From Prevotella pectinovora (lineage in GTDB: Bacteria > Bacteroidota > Bacteroidia > Bacteroidales > Bacteroidaceae), in the NCBI RefSeq assembly GCF_000834015.1, contig NZ_JXQI01000036.1:1-44203 (forward strand): DNA of 44,203 nucleotides, read 5' to 3'. The notes beneath the pieces are model-generated. The model was not told where the DNA came from. It ran no database searches and saw only the letters and a list, made by a program, of their open reading frames with translations. Positions 1-8,016 of this stretch are shown in pieces. Position 1 is the stretch's first letter. Every line of letters begins with the position of its first letter. Position numbers and translations under genes: made by a program.

Positions 1-28
1 CAATGTGATATTATACAAGAAAAATTTC

Positions 29-56
29 TTGTTTCTCTCTAAAATGGTTATCTTTG
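29..56 (+). promoter_or_regulatory. Promoter of the ftsX operon
   Basis: A Bacteroidetes-type -7 element TATCTTTG lies at 49-56 with a TTG at 29-31 (17 bases between them, slightly shorter than the usual 19-21). Transcription would start near 62, about 28 bases before the ftsX ATG. Confidence 0.6.
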
Positions 57-89
57 CAGCGAATTCAGGTTATATAGCCAAATTGTGAA

Positions 90-968
90 ATGAGCAAGAA
101 AAGAAGAAAGTCCGGCAGACGCATTGGTCTGCAGGCGATAACGCTATGTATAAGTACCGCAATGGTACTGATTTTATTGGGAATGGTGGTAACCTCCGTG
201 CTTACGGCGCAGAATCTCTCCTCTTATGTGAAGGAGAACCTCACTGTGACGATGGTGCTGAGCGAGGAAGTTACCGATCCGCAGGCAAGGCAGATGACCG
301 TTGCCCTGCAGAAGCTGCCCTATGTACACCGTGTGACCTACGTCAGCAAGGAACAGGTGCTCAAGGAGCAGACTGCCGCCATGGGCACAGACCCGAGCGA
401 GTTTATCGGTGAGAACCCCTTTGTCGGTTCCATGGAGCTGCAGCTCAAGGCGGATTATGCCAACAAGGACTCGCTGAAATGGATTACCAAGAATCTTAAG
501 GCTGACAGCAAAGTGACCGACATCACTTATCCGCAAGACCTCATGGACAGTGTGAACGACAATCTGCAGCGCATCAACCTGGTGCTGCTGGTGCTTGCCG
601 TACTGCTCTCCTTTGTGTCGTTCTCGCTGATAAACAACACCGTGCGCCTCGCCATGTATGCCCGCCGTTTCCTGATCAACACGATGAAACTCGTGGGAGC
701 GTCATGGGGATTCATACGCTGGCCGTTCGTCAGAAGCGCCATGTGGCAGGGACTGCTCGCCGCGGTGCTCGCCGATGCGGTGCTTGCCGGTGGAGTGTAT
801 GCCCTGTATATGTATGAGCCCGATGTGCTCGTGGTGCTCACATGGCAGGTGATGGCGATTACGGGAGTGTCGGTGCTGCTCTTCGGACTGCTCATCACGC
901 TCTTCTGCTCATGGCTCTCGGTGAACAAGTTCCTGAGGATGAAAGCCGGAGACCTCTACAAGATTTAA
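90..968 (+). CDS. ftsX: Cell division protein FtsX
   Basis: FtsX is the membrane subunit of the FtsE-FtsX ABC-type complex, which couples the division ring to peptidoglycan hydrolases at the septum. The 292-residue protein has the family layout: a basic N-terminus, a first membrane helix at about residues 16-38, a periplasmic domain of about 120 residues, and three more helices at about 160-182, 215-238 and 252-275. It ends in a short cytoplasmic tail. The length is normal. The start is an ATG 34 bases after a good -7 element. It heads a plus-strand run with DUF3098, uppP, truB, queA and folK, an order commonly seen in Bacteroidales. ftsE is not adjacent, which is usual in this phylum. Confidence 0.93.
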   Translation: MSKKRRKSGRRIGLQAITLCISTAMVLILLGMVVTSVLTAQNLSSYVKENLTVTMVLSEEVTDPQARQMTVALQKLPYVHRVTYVSKEQVLKEQTAAMGTDPSEFIGENPFVGSMELQLKADYANKDSLKWITKNLKADSKVTDITYPQDLMDSVNDNLQRINLVLLVLAVLLSFVSFSLINNTVRLAMYARRFLINTMKLVGASWGFIRWPFVRSAMWQGLLAAVLADAVLAGGVYALYMYEPDVLVVLTWQVMAITGVSVLLFGLLITLFCSWLSVNKFLRMKAGDLYKI

Positions 969-976
969 GGCCCCTT

Positions 977-1019
977 GGCTGGCTCCAGCCTTAAGCGCCA
1001 CTTCCCGGCCCTTGTCGGG
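977..1019 (+). other. Two small hairpins between ftsX and the DUF3098 gene
   Basis: The 87-base gap holds GGCTGG-ct-CCAGCC (977-990) and CCCG-N8-CGGG (1004-1019). Neither is followed by a T run, so a full terminator is unlikely. They could stabilise or process the ftsX message; that is inference. Confidence 0.4.
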
Positions 1020-1055
1020 ATTAAATAAGACATACATTAAAAACGTTACATAATA

Positions 1056-1283
1056 ATGGACAAGAGAAATTTTGCATTTGACCGCGTGAACTTCATGCTT
1101 ATCGGCATCAGCATGCTGATAGTGATAGTCGGCTTCATATTGATGAGCGGCGGCGGTTCGACCGAAGAAAAGTTCGACCCCGAGATATTCAACACTATGC
1201 ACACTACCGTAGCGCCTATAGTATGCTTCATCGGTTTCGTGTCGATGATATACGGAGTGATGAGAAAACCTAAAGACGATTAA
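1056..1283 (+). CDS. DUF3098 family small membrane protein
   Basis: This 75-residue protein has two predicted membrane helices (about residues 12-31 and 51-68) separated by a short loop with GGGSTEEKFDPEIFN. It matches the pattern of the DUF3098 family, which in Bacteroidetes sits between ftsX and uppP. Its function is unknown to me; the neighbourhood suggests a role at the division site or in envelope synthesis. It ends with a charged tail (MRKPKDD). The gap to uppP is 21 bases, so co-transcription is likely. Confidence 0.85.
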   Translation: MDKRNFAFDRVNFMLIGISMLIVIVGFILMSGGGSTEEKFDPEIFNTMHTTVAPIVCFIGFVSMIYGVMRKPKDD

Positions 1284-1304
1284 GGCATAACATAAGGAAT
1301 AGAA

Positions 1305-2102
1305 ATGAATTGGTTTGAAGCATTGATCCTCGGTCTCGTGCAGGGACTGACGGAATACCTGCCTGTGAGCAGCAGCGGCCATCTGGCTATCAGCGCCACA
1401 CTCTTCGGAGTGAACGGTGAAGACAATCTCGCATTCACTGTAATGGTGCATGTGGCAACGGTGCTCAGCACCCTCGTGATACTGTGGAAGGAGATTGACT
1501 GGATCGTGAAGGGCGTGTTCAAGTTCAAGATGAACGAAGAGACGAAATATTTCCTCAATATCCTCATCTCAATGATACCGGTCGGCATCGTGGGCGTGTT
1601 TTTCAAAGACACTGTGGAGGAGATATTCGGTTCCGGACTCCTCATCGTGGGCTGCATGTTGCTCGTAACAGCATTGCTGCTGATATTCTCATACTACGCC
1701 AAACCACGCCAGAAAGAGAAAATCAGCCTTAAAGATGCCTTCATCATCGGTCTCGCACAGGCAGTGGCAGTGATGCCGGGACTCTCACGCTCCGGCAGCA
1801 CCATAGCTACAGGACTGCTGCTCGGCAACAAGAAAGAGAAGCTGGCACAGTTCTCCTTCCTCATGGTCATTCCTCCAATCCTCGGTGAGGCATTGCTCGA
1901 CCTGCTCAAGGGACTCAAAGGCGAGCAGGCCTTCGGCGGAGTAGACACACTGCCACTCGTGGTGGGCTTCTGCGCCGCATTCATATCCGGATGCTTCGCC
2001 TGCAAGTGGATGATAAACATCGTGAAGAAAGGCAAGCTCGTATATTTCGGAATATATTGCGGCATCGCCGGTGCGGTGACCATAATCTGCTCATTTGCAT
2101 AA
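1305..2102 (+). CDS. uppP: Undecaprenyl-diphosphatase UppP (BacA)
   Basis: UppP removes a phosphate from undecaprenyl diphosphate, recycling the lipid carrier used for peptidoglycan and O-antigen export; it acts in the cytoplasmic membrane. The two family signatures are clear: [10 protein letters not shown] at residues 17-26 and PGLSRSGST at 158-166, which form the active site. The 265-residue length and the multiple hydrophobic segments are normal. The gene lies 21 bases after the DUF3098 gene and 21 bases before truB, in the same operon. Overexpression of this family is known to give bacitracin resistance. Confidence 0.96.
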   Translation: MNWFEALILGLVQGLTEYLPVSSSGHLAISATLFGVNGEDNLAFTVMVHVATVLSTLVILWKEIDWIVKGVFKFKMNEETKYFLNILISMIPVGIVGVFFKDTVEEIFGSGLLIVGCMLLVTALLLIFSYYAKPRQKEKISLKDAFIIGLAQAVAVMPGLSRSGSTIATGLLLGNKKEKLAQFSFLMVIPPILGEALLDLLKGLKGEQAFGGVDTLPLVVGFCAAFISGCFACKWMINIVKKGKLVYFGIYCGIAGAVTIICSFA

Positions 2103-2123
2103 CAGAAAAGAACAGACATACAG

Positions 2124-2840
2124 ATGAACTTCAACAAAGGAGAGATAATCTGCATCGACAAGCCATACCGCATGTCGAGCTTCGGGGCACTTGCCCACAT
2201 CCGTTTTTTGATTTCAAAGAGGATGGGAGTGAAGAGGGTGAAGACCGGACATGCCGGCACACTCGATCCGCTTGCCACCGGAGTACTCATCCTATGCACC
2301 GGCAAGGCTACCAAGCGCATCGATGAACTGCAGGCGCACACCAAGGAATATACCGCCACGCTGCAGCTCGGTGCCACGACGCCAAGTTTCGACATGGAGC
2401 ACACCGTTGACCATACCTATCCCACGGCGCACATCACACGTGAACTGATAGAGGAGACGCTGCCAAAGTTCGTGGGAGAGATACAGCAGGTGCCGCCTGC
2501 ATATTCGGCATGCAAGATAAACGGAGACCGCGCCTACAAGCTCATGCGCGAAGGCCAAGACGTGCCGCTCAAGGCCAAGACCCTGCGAGTGGACGAGATA
2601 GAGATGACCCACTTCGACGAAGAGGCAATGCAGCTGTCTGTCAGAGTGGTATGCGGCAAGGGGACATATATCCGCGCCCTGGCACGCGACATCGGCGAAG
2701 CTCTCGGCAGCGGAGCCTATCTCACAGCCCTGCGGCGCACAAGGGTGGGCGATGTGAGAGTGGAAGACTGCATCACGCTGGATGACTTTCCGCAGTGGCT
2801 CGCTGAGCAGGACATAGAGGAGAACACAGAAGAAAATTGA
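2124..2840 (+). CDS. truB: tRNA pseudouridine(55) synthase TruB
   Basis: TruB converts uridine 55 in the T-loop of tRNAs to pseudouridine. The catalytic motif GHAGTLDPLATG is at residues 42-53, with the nucleophilic aspartate at 48; the later signature GKGTYIRALARDIG is near residues 175-188. The 238-residue protein is at the short end for TruB and lacks a long C-terminal PUA-type extension, which is common in this phylum. The start is an ATG 21 bases after uppP, and queA follows after 25 bases. Confidence 0.95.
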   Translation: MNFNKGEIICIDKPYRMSSFGALAHIRFLISKRMGVKRVKTGHAGTLDPLATGVLILCTGKATKRIDELQAHTKEYTATLQLGATTPSFDMEHTVDHTYPTAHITRELIEETLPKFVGEIQQVPPAYSACKINGDRAYKLMREGQDVPLKAKTLRVDEIEMTHFDEEAMQLSVRVVCGKGTYIRALARDIGEALGSGAYLTALRRTRVGDVRVEDCITLDDFPQWLAEQDIEENTEEN

Positions 2841-2865
2841 AAATATATAAAGGTAAAGCAAGAAT

Positions 2866-3984
2866 ATGAAACTATCGCAATTCAAATTTAAACTTCCAGA
2901 GGAGCTTATCGCACTTGAACCGTCATACCATCGCGACGAGTGCAGGCTGATGGTGGTACACCGCAAGTCGGGCACCATCGACATGTTTCAGAAAGACGAT
3001 AAGGGACATGAGCTGAAGGATGCAGACGGCAACCCCGTGTACATGGACTTCCGCAACGTGCTCGACTATTTTGATGAGCACGACGCATTCATATTCAACG
3101 ACACGAAAGTCTTCCCGGCACGTCTCTACGGCACGAAGGAGAAGACAGAGGCAAAGATTGAAGTGTTCTTGCTGCGTGAGCTAAACGAGGAGATGCGCCT
3201 GTGGGACGTGCTCGTGGAGCCGGCAAGAAAGATAAGAATAGGCAACAAGCTCTTCTTCGACGAGAGCAGTTCGATGGTGGCAGAGGTGATCGACAATACC
3301 ACAAGCCGTGGACGCACACTGCGATTCCTCTACGATGCACCACACGATGAGTTCAAACGCGACCTCTTCGCGCTCGGTGAGGCTCCGCTGCCACACTATA
3401 TCGTGGACAGGAGAAAAGCCACCGACGAAGACCTGGACAGATTCCAGTGTATATTCGCAAAGAACGAGGGAGCTGTCACAGCACCGGCAAGCGGACTGCA
3501 TTTCAGCCGTGAGCTGATGAAGAGGATGGAAATCAAGGGCGTGAACTTCGCATTCATCACCCTGCACTGCGCACTCGGCAACTTCCATAGCATAGAGGTG
3601 GAAGACCTCACCAAACACAAGATGGACTCCGAGCAGATGCACATCGGAGCCGAGGCATGCAGCGTGGTGAACGAGGCAAAGCGCAATGGCAGACATGTAT
3701 GCGCCGTGGGTACAAGTGTGCTCAAGGCTACAGAGACCGCCATCGGCACAGACAAGATGCTGAAGGAATATGAGGGATGGACAAACAAGTTCATCTTCCC
3801 TCCATACGAATGCGGACTCGCCGACACTATGATTGCCAACTTCTATCAGCCGATGTCGCCGCTGCTCATGGCAACATGCGCTTTCGGAGGATACGAACTG
3901 ATAATGGAGGCATACAAGAAGGCGGTGGAAAACGGCTACAAGTTCGGATGCTACGGTGACGCCATGCTGATTTTGAACGACTGA
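2866..3984 (+). CDS. queA: S-adenosylmethionine:tRNA ribosyltransferase-isomerase QueA
   Basis: QueA transfers and isomerises the ribosyl part of S-adenosylmethionine onto preQ1 in tRNA, forming epoxyqueuosine in the wobble position of His, Asp, Asn and Tyr tRNAs. Recognisable blocks are the N-terminal [21 protein letters not shown] (shown here in shortened form: LPEELIA and RDECRLMV), [27 protein letters not shown] and the C-terminal [10 protein letters not shown]. The 372-residue length is typical. A charged insert at about residues 42-58 ([15 protein letters not shown]) lies between the first strands and looks lineage-specific. The gene is separated from folK by only five bases. Confidence 0.95.
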   Translation: MKLSQFKFKLPEELIALEPSYHRDECRLMVVHRKSGTIDMFQKDDKGHELKDADGNPVYMDFRNVLDYFDEHDAFIFNDTKVFPARLYGTKEKTEAKIEVFLLRELNEEMRLWDVLVEPARKIRIGNKLFFDESSSMVAEVIDNTTSRGRTLRFLYDAPHDEFKRDLFALGEAPLPHYIVDRRKATDEDLDRFQCIFAKNEGAVTAPASGLHFSRELMKRMEIKGVNFAFITLHCALGNFHSIEVEDLTKHKMDSEQMHIGAEACSVVNEAKRNGRHVCAVGTSVLKATETAIGTDKMLKEYEGWTNKFIFPPYECGLADTMIANFYQPMSPLLMATCAFGGYELIMEAYKKAVENGYKFGCYGDAMLILND

Positions 3985-3989
3985 CGCAG

Positions 3990-4397
3990 ATGATAGCATA
4001 TCTTTCTTTGGGAACAAACCTCGGCGACAAACGCAAGAACATCGCCGAGGCAATAAAAAATATCGGAGAGCTGGTTGGCGACGTAGTGCGCCAGTCAGCT
4101 CTTTATGAAACGGAGCCTTGGGGCTTCAGGTCAGACAACCGCTTCGTCAACGCTGCCGTATGTGTGGACACACAGCTCTCACCCCGCCGGCTGCTCGAAG
4201 TGACACAGCGCATAGAGAGGGAGATGGGGCGCACGCTGAAATCCGACGGCGGTGAATACCACGACCGCATAATCGACATCGACATACTGCTCTATGGCGA
4301 CCTGCATATCGATGAACCCGACCTGAAGATACCGCATCCGCTGATGCACGAGAGAGACTTCGTGATGACGCCACTCAATGAAATAATGGAGGAATAA
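3990..4397 (+). CDS. folK: 2-amino-4-hydroxy-6-hydroxymethyldihydropteridine diphosphokinase
   Basis: FolK (HPPK) transfers pyrophosphate from ATP to 6-hydroxymethyl-dihydropterin, the step before dihydropteroate synthase in folate synthesis. The family signs are LSLGTNLGDK at residues 5-14, ETEPWG at 40-45, and the magnesium-binding block DRIIDIDILLYG with aspartates 96 and 98. The 135-residue length fits a single-domain enzyme. It starts five bases after queA and ends six bases before the next gene, so it is tightly embedded in the operon. Confidence 0.95.
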   Translation: MIAYLSLGTNLGDKRKNIAEAIKNIGELVGDVVRQSALYETEPWGFRSDNRFVNAAVCVDTQLSPRRLLEVTQRIEREMGRTLKSDGGEYHDRIIDIDILLYGDLHIDEPDLKIPHPLMHERDFVMTPLNEIMEE

Positions 4398-4403
4398 CAA
4401 GAA

Positions 4404-5231
4404 ATGGGTATAGAAAAAGGTATATTCAAGAGAATGGAACTGCTCGTCGGCGAGCGTGTGATGCAGAAAACCGCTGAGGCACGGGTGATAATCTTCGGCG
4501 TAGGCGGAGTGGGCAGTTGGTGTGCCGAGAGTCTTGTGAGGTCTGGAGTCAGACATCTCACCATCGTCGACTCCGACAGGGTGTGCATAACCAACGTGAA
4601 CCGCCAGCTCATGGCAACCACCAAGACCATCGGACGGGTGAAGGTTGAGGTGCTCAAGGAACGACTGCTGGAGATAAACCCTACGGCAGAAATCGTTGCC
4701 CTGCAGAAAATCTACGACGAGACCACTGCCGGCTCTTTCAATATCGGCAGCTACGACTATATCATCGACGCCATCGACAGTCTGAAAGACAAGGCATTGC
4801 TGATTCTGGAGGCTTGCAAGACCGATTCGGTGCTTCTCTCCTCTATGGGAGCAGCACTGAAGATGGATGCGAGCAAGATTGCCGTTGCCGAATTCTGGAA
4901 GGTGAAAGGCTGTCCGTTGGCACGTGCGTTGAGAAACAAGTTCCGCAAGATGAAGGTGCGTCCGGCACATAAGTTCAAATGTGTATACAGCGATGAGCTC
5001 CTGCATAATCTCGGCACCAGCTTCACCTGCGGTACAGACCAGTGTGTATGCTCCAACAAAGAGGAGGTGTCCGGCGACCCTGCGCTTGCCGACCATAACT
5101 GGAACAATTCCAAAGCGCAGATAAACGGTACTGCGGCACATATCACGGCGATTTTCGGTTTCACCCTCGCCAGCCTCGTAGTAAACGACCTCTATCAGAA
5201 GGGACTTGCCGAGGCAAAAGACGCGGAATGA
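4404..5231 (+). CDS. tcdA: tRNA threonylcarbamoyladenosine dehydratase TcdA (CsdL), E1-like
   Basis: This belongs to the ThiF/MoeB/HesA (E1-like) superfamily. TcdA uses ATP to dehydrate t6A37 in tRNA to the cyclic form ct6A. The ATP-binding loop GVGGVGSW is at residues 32-39, followed by the acidic/Arg block VDSDRVCITNVNRQ near 55-68. The 275-residue length and the lack of a rhodanese domain favour TcdA over MoeB or ThiF. It is the last gene of the plus-strand run; a terminator follows at 5310-5331. It is the fourth tRNA or pterin-related gene in a row, consistent with co-regulation. Confidence 0.88.
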   Translation: MGIEKGIFKRMELLVGERVMQKTAEARVIIFGVGGVGSWCAESLVRSGVRHLTIVDSDRVCITNVNRQLMATTKTIGRVKVEVLKERLLEINPTAEIVALQKIYDETTAGSFNIGSYDYIIDAIDSLKDKALLILEACKTDSVLLSSMGAALKMDASKIAVAEFWKVKGCPLARALRNKFRKMKVRPAHKFKCVYSDELLHNLGTSFTCGTDQCVCSNKEEVSGDPALADHNWNNSKAQINGTAAHITAIFGFTLASLVVNDLYQKGLAEAKDAE

Positions 5232-5304
5232 TAGGTCTTGGTATCTTTGCCTTTGCGTGAACATTAGCGTGTCAGATTCTAATTTCCCCCCAGGGGGATA
5301 AAAA

Positions 5305-5973
5305 CGAAAAAGCCACCCGTTTGGGTGGCTTCTGTATTTTGTATAACATTACTGACATTCACTTTCTTTTCTTTCTTTTTTGACCGTTACCCACGTGCCT
5401 GTTGCTGTATTTACAGCAAACAGGTGTGACTAACTAAAATCAAACAACTAATCTTACCTAAATCTATAATAACCTAACTAATAATCGTTTTCAATCCCCT
5501 TGGGCATCATTCAATCCTTGAAAAACAATCTTTTATCTTTACCTTAATCCTTTTTCCCACCGCTTTTCATAGCGGGGGAATCATACCTATCTTCTTCGTT
5601 ATCCTTGCCGTCGAGCGGCTTTAAACAATCCTTTACCACTAATTACCTATTTCACAATCTTTCATTACCTAATATTTCTATGGTCTTTCTGTTATCCTTA
5701 TCTTTATTATCATCAATGACCAACTTTGTTATCCTCAATCTTCATTACCTGAAAAACTATCGTTTCCTTGTTTCTAATACCTTTCTGGTCATCTCTGCGT
5801 CTTTGTTATCCTTCCTTCAATCTTTGTCTTTTACCTTCTAATGGCCTATTTCCAATCTTCTTTACCTTTCTAATAACCTATCTTCAATCTTTTTACCTCT
5901 AATAACCTATCTGTTTGTTATTTCTTCTATTGGCGTTGTGGAGGTCTTCTTGTGTGCCTCCTTGTTTGTTTTG
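5305..5973 (-). ncRNA. Candidate long purine-rich non-coding RNA
   Basis: I do not recognise this RNA. On the minus strand a consensus promoter (TTTG at 6010-6007, 19 bases, TATCTTTG at 5987-5980) points into a stretch with no credible reading frame. The stretch ends at a GC-rich hairpin followed on this strand by TTTTTCGTTTTT. The predicted transcript is about 670 nt and very rich in A and G. It opens with a GGAGG...CCTCC hairpin (5962-5941). Then come repeated motifs: GGATAAC four times, AAAGATTG-like several times, and ATAGGTTATTAG-type blocks. Internal hairpins include GCCGCTCGACGGC (near 5605-5622), a CCGCT...AGCGG stem (near 5558-5580) and GCTGTaaaTACAGC inside CCTG...CAGG (near 5397-5424). 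Known Bacteroidales RNAs (RNase P, tmRNA, 6S, SRP) do not fit. An RNA that binds a protein through repeated motifs is one possibility; that is inference. Confidence 0.6.
5310..5331. terminator. Bidirectional terminator between tcdA and the candidate RNA gene
   Basis: A perfect nine-base-pair stem AAGCCACCC / GGGTGGCTT with a four-base loop. The minus-strand side is followed by a strong T-rich tail (TTTTTCGTTTTT); the plus-strand side is followed by the weaker TCTGTATTTTG. It can end both tcdA transcription and the RNA coming the other way. A second small hairpin, CCCCC-ag-GGGGG type, lies at 5286-5297. Confidence 0.85.
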
Positions 5974-5979
5974 ACGTTG

Positions 5980-6010
5980 CAAAGATAGTATTGTTTGCGC
6001 ACACAACAAA
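5980..6010 (-). promoter_or_regulatory. Promoter of the candidate purine-rich RNA
   Basis: Read on the minus strand, TTTG (6010-6007), 19 bases, then TATCTTTG (5987-5980), an exact match to the Bacteroidetes primary sigma-factor pattern. Transcription would begin near 5973. No start codon with a credible reading frame follows. Confidence 0.75.
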
Positions 6011-6121
6011 CAAAAACATGCTAAATAACATACTTTTCCATAATATCTTGATGTAAATCAAAGTATTTTTGTTATCCACACAAATGCAAACGATTTCTTC
6101 TTTTTTCCTGTTGTGTTCATT

Positions 6122-6389
6122 GGGTTAAACCCAAATCGGTCATTAGGGCTTGCTTGGATTTTGATTTTTTAGAAGGATGGATTTTGTTTGGCTTTTAATG
6201 AGTAATAGCGAGCTATTGCGAATTAAAAACAAGCAAAAGACGCCTTATAAAAAGCAAAAGACTGCAAGCAGTTATAAAATATTACATTGAACGGCCTAAT
6301 GACCGTTTTGGGTTAAAAGACAAACAAAATCCACTCTTCTAAAAAAAACAATATCCAAGCAAGCCCTAATGCCCGATGTGGTTTAAACC
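6122..6389. repeat. Dispersed repeat, compound copy (copy A)
   Basis: The core at 6127-6314 starts AAACCCAAATCGGTCATTAGG and ends CCTAATGACCGTTTTGGGTT, giving terminal inverted repeats of about 20 bp. It matches a second full copy at 34865-35053. An extra arm at 6315-6389 is an inverted copy of the element's first 75 bases (it contains CTTCTAA, ATCCAAGCAAGCCCTAATG and ends GTTTAAACC), so the whole block is flanked by imperfect 75-bp inverted repeats. The core holds small palindromes AATAGCGAGCTATT and ACTGCAAGCAGT. No reading frame; it looks like a non-autonomous miniature element. Confidence 0.75.
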
Positions 6390-6390
6390 A

Positions 6391-6432
6391 AAAATAGGAA
6401 GACAACATGTAGTCATGCCGGCTCCCTATTTT
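6391..6432 (-). terminator. Possible terminator downstream of the MATE gene
   Basis: AAAATAGG (6391-6398) pairs with CCTATTTT (6425-6432); on the minus strand the stem ends in TTTTT. The loop is long (26 bases) but holds a nested GAC/GTC pair. It lies 125 bases after the MATE stop codon. Confidence 0.4.
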
Positions 6433-6556
6433 ATGTTTTTGTTATCCTTTGTCCTTTTTACCTGTCTATGTCGATGCAAAAATATGAAATAAAGGTGGAT
6501 GTTGTATCGCTTTCCGCCTTAAATCATACGTAAACGATTACATGCCAGACAGAGGC

Positions 6557-7993
6557 TTACTTGTCTACGCTCACCTTGTGGTTCATCCATTTCCCCCTGT
6601 AGATGCGAATGAGGAAGATGATTCCTCGGAACGTCAGTTCTATCGCCATTGCCGACCACACGCCAGCCAGTCCGTATTTCGGTGCCAGATAAGCAGCGAG
6701 CGAGAGGCGTATGAGCCACATGCTGCCGAAGTTCATCACCGACGGAATCTTCGTGTCGCCGGCTCCTATGCAGATGCAGTTGCCCACGATAGCTGCCGCG
6801 AACATCGGTTCGGCAAAAGCCTCTATGCGCAGTGCTCCGATGCCGAGCACTCTGATTTCCGTCACCGGTGTCATGATGCCTATCATTTCTGGTGCAAAGC
6901 AATACATTATAGCTCCCATCACCGCCATTATCATCATTCCCAGAGCCAGCGTCATATATGCGAACCGCTTCGTCAGGTCGTGTCGCTGCGCTCCCATGCT
7001 CTGTCCTATCAGCGTAGTGGCAGCCTCGCCGATGCCATATCCCGGCATGTAGCACAGGCTCTCTGCCGTGATTGCGAAGGTGTTGGCGGCGATGGCAAAG
7101 TTGCCAAGCGGCGCCACGATCATGGTGCTCACTATCTGTGCGCCGCTCATCAGCATATACTGTATCGCCATCGGAAAACTTATTCTTATGGCATTCTTGA
7201 TATATCCGCGGCATGGTCTCCATATCCATCTCTCCCCTTTGAGCGATATCATCGGAGCCTTCCTCACGGCAATCCATATCAGAATCAGTCCGGTGACGAG
7301 AAACGCCAATGCCGTTCCCACGGCGGCACCCGTCAGTCCGAGTCCCAGTCCGGGCATGTGTATCGTCGTTCCCAGTATCGTGATGTCTCTCGTCGGGAAT
7401 ATGGCTATGAAATTGAACATCACGTCGAGCAGACACATCAATACGCTCATCATGCTCGGTATCTTCATGTTGCCCGAGCTTTTCAGCATTGCCGACGCCA
7501 TCATGCCCACCATATATATAGGTAGGGCGATGCTGTAGACCAGGAAATAGCTTGTCGACAGCGGAGCGATGTCGCTTCCGCCTCCGAGCCAGTAGGGCAG
7601 AGGCTTTGCTATTGCCGCTCCTAATGCCATGAACAGCAGCGACATGACGGTCATCGCCATCAGTCCCAGACGGAACACCTGCCGCGTCTTCTTCTCATCG
7701 TTGGCACCTATGAAATGTGCCGCCTGCACCGAGAATCCCATTATCGCCGCCGATGCCAGTCCGCCGAAAAGCCATGTAGTGGTCTCTATCAGTCCTATTG
7801 CCGCCGAAGCCTTCGCTCCGAGCGAACCCACCATTGAAGCGTCGATGAAGAACATGAGTATCGACGACATCTGAGACAGTATCGACGGTATGCTGAGCTG
7901 CACGATGAGGCGCAGCTTGTCGCCGTCGGTCATCTCCTGTCCGTTGCGGATCATCGCCAGCAACTTGTTCTCTTTAGCGTTCTTTTGTGACAT
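6557..7993 (-). CDS. MATE family efflux transporter
   Basis: A 478-residue membrane protein with about twelve hydrophobic segments in two similar halves, the layout of the multidrug and toxin extrusion family (NorM/DinF-type). These antiporters export cationic drugs or metabolites in exchange for sodium or protons. The conserved entry block LRLIVQLSIPSILSQMS is at about residues 26-42 and GSLGAKASAAIGLIE near 57-71. The substrate cannot be told from sequence. It lies 23 bases downstream of the EamA transporter gene on the same strand, so the two are probably one operon driven from the promoter near 9004. Confidence 0.9.
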   Translation of the reverse strand: MSQKNAKENKLLAMIRNGQEMTDGDKLRLIVQLSIPSILSQMSSILMFFIDASMVGSLGAKASAAIGLIETTTWLFGGLASAAIMGFSVQAAHFIGANDEKKTRQVFRLGLMAMTVMSLLFMALGAAIAKPLPYWLGGGSDIAPLSTSYFLVYSIALPIYMVGMMASAMLKSSGNMKIPSMMSVLMCLLDVMFNFIAIFPTRDITILGTTIHMPGLGLGLTGAAVGTALAFLVTGLILIWIAVRKAPMISLKGERWIWRPCRGYIKNAIRISFPMAIQYMLMSGAQIVSTMIVAPLGNFAIAANTFAITAESLCYMPGYGIGEAATTLIGQSMGAQRHDLTKRFAYMTLALGMMIMAVMGAIMYCFAPEMIGIMTPVTEIRVLGIGALRIEAFAEPMFAAAIVGNCICIGAGDTKIPSVMNFGSMWLIRLSLAAYLAPKYGLAGVWSAMAIELTFRGIIFLIRIYRGKWMNHKVSVDK

Positions 7994-8016
7994 ATTGATA
8001 TCTTAGTTGACAAGTT

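Noticed and set aside
5605..5841. A 78-codon plus-strand frame opposite the candidate RNA
   Set aside because: Composition is that of pyrimidine-rich DNA (Leu, Ser, Phe), it has no promoter on that strand and no recognisable domain.
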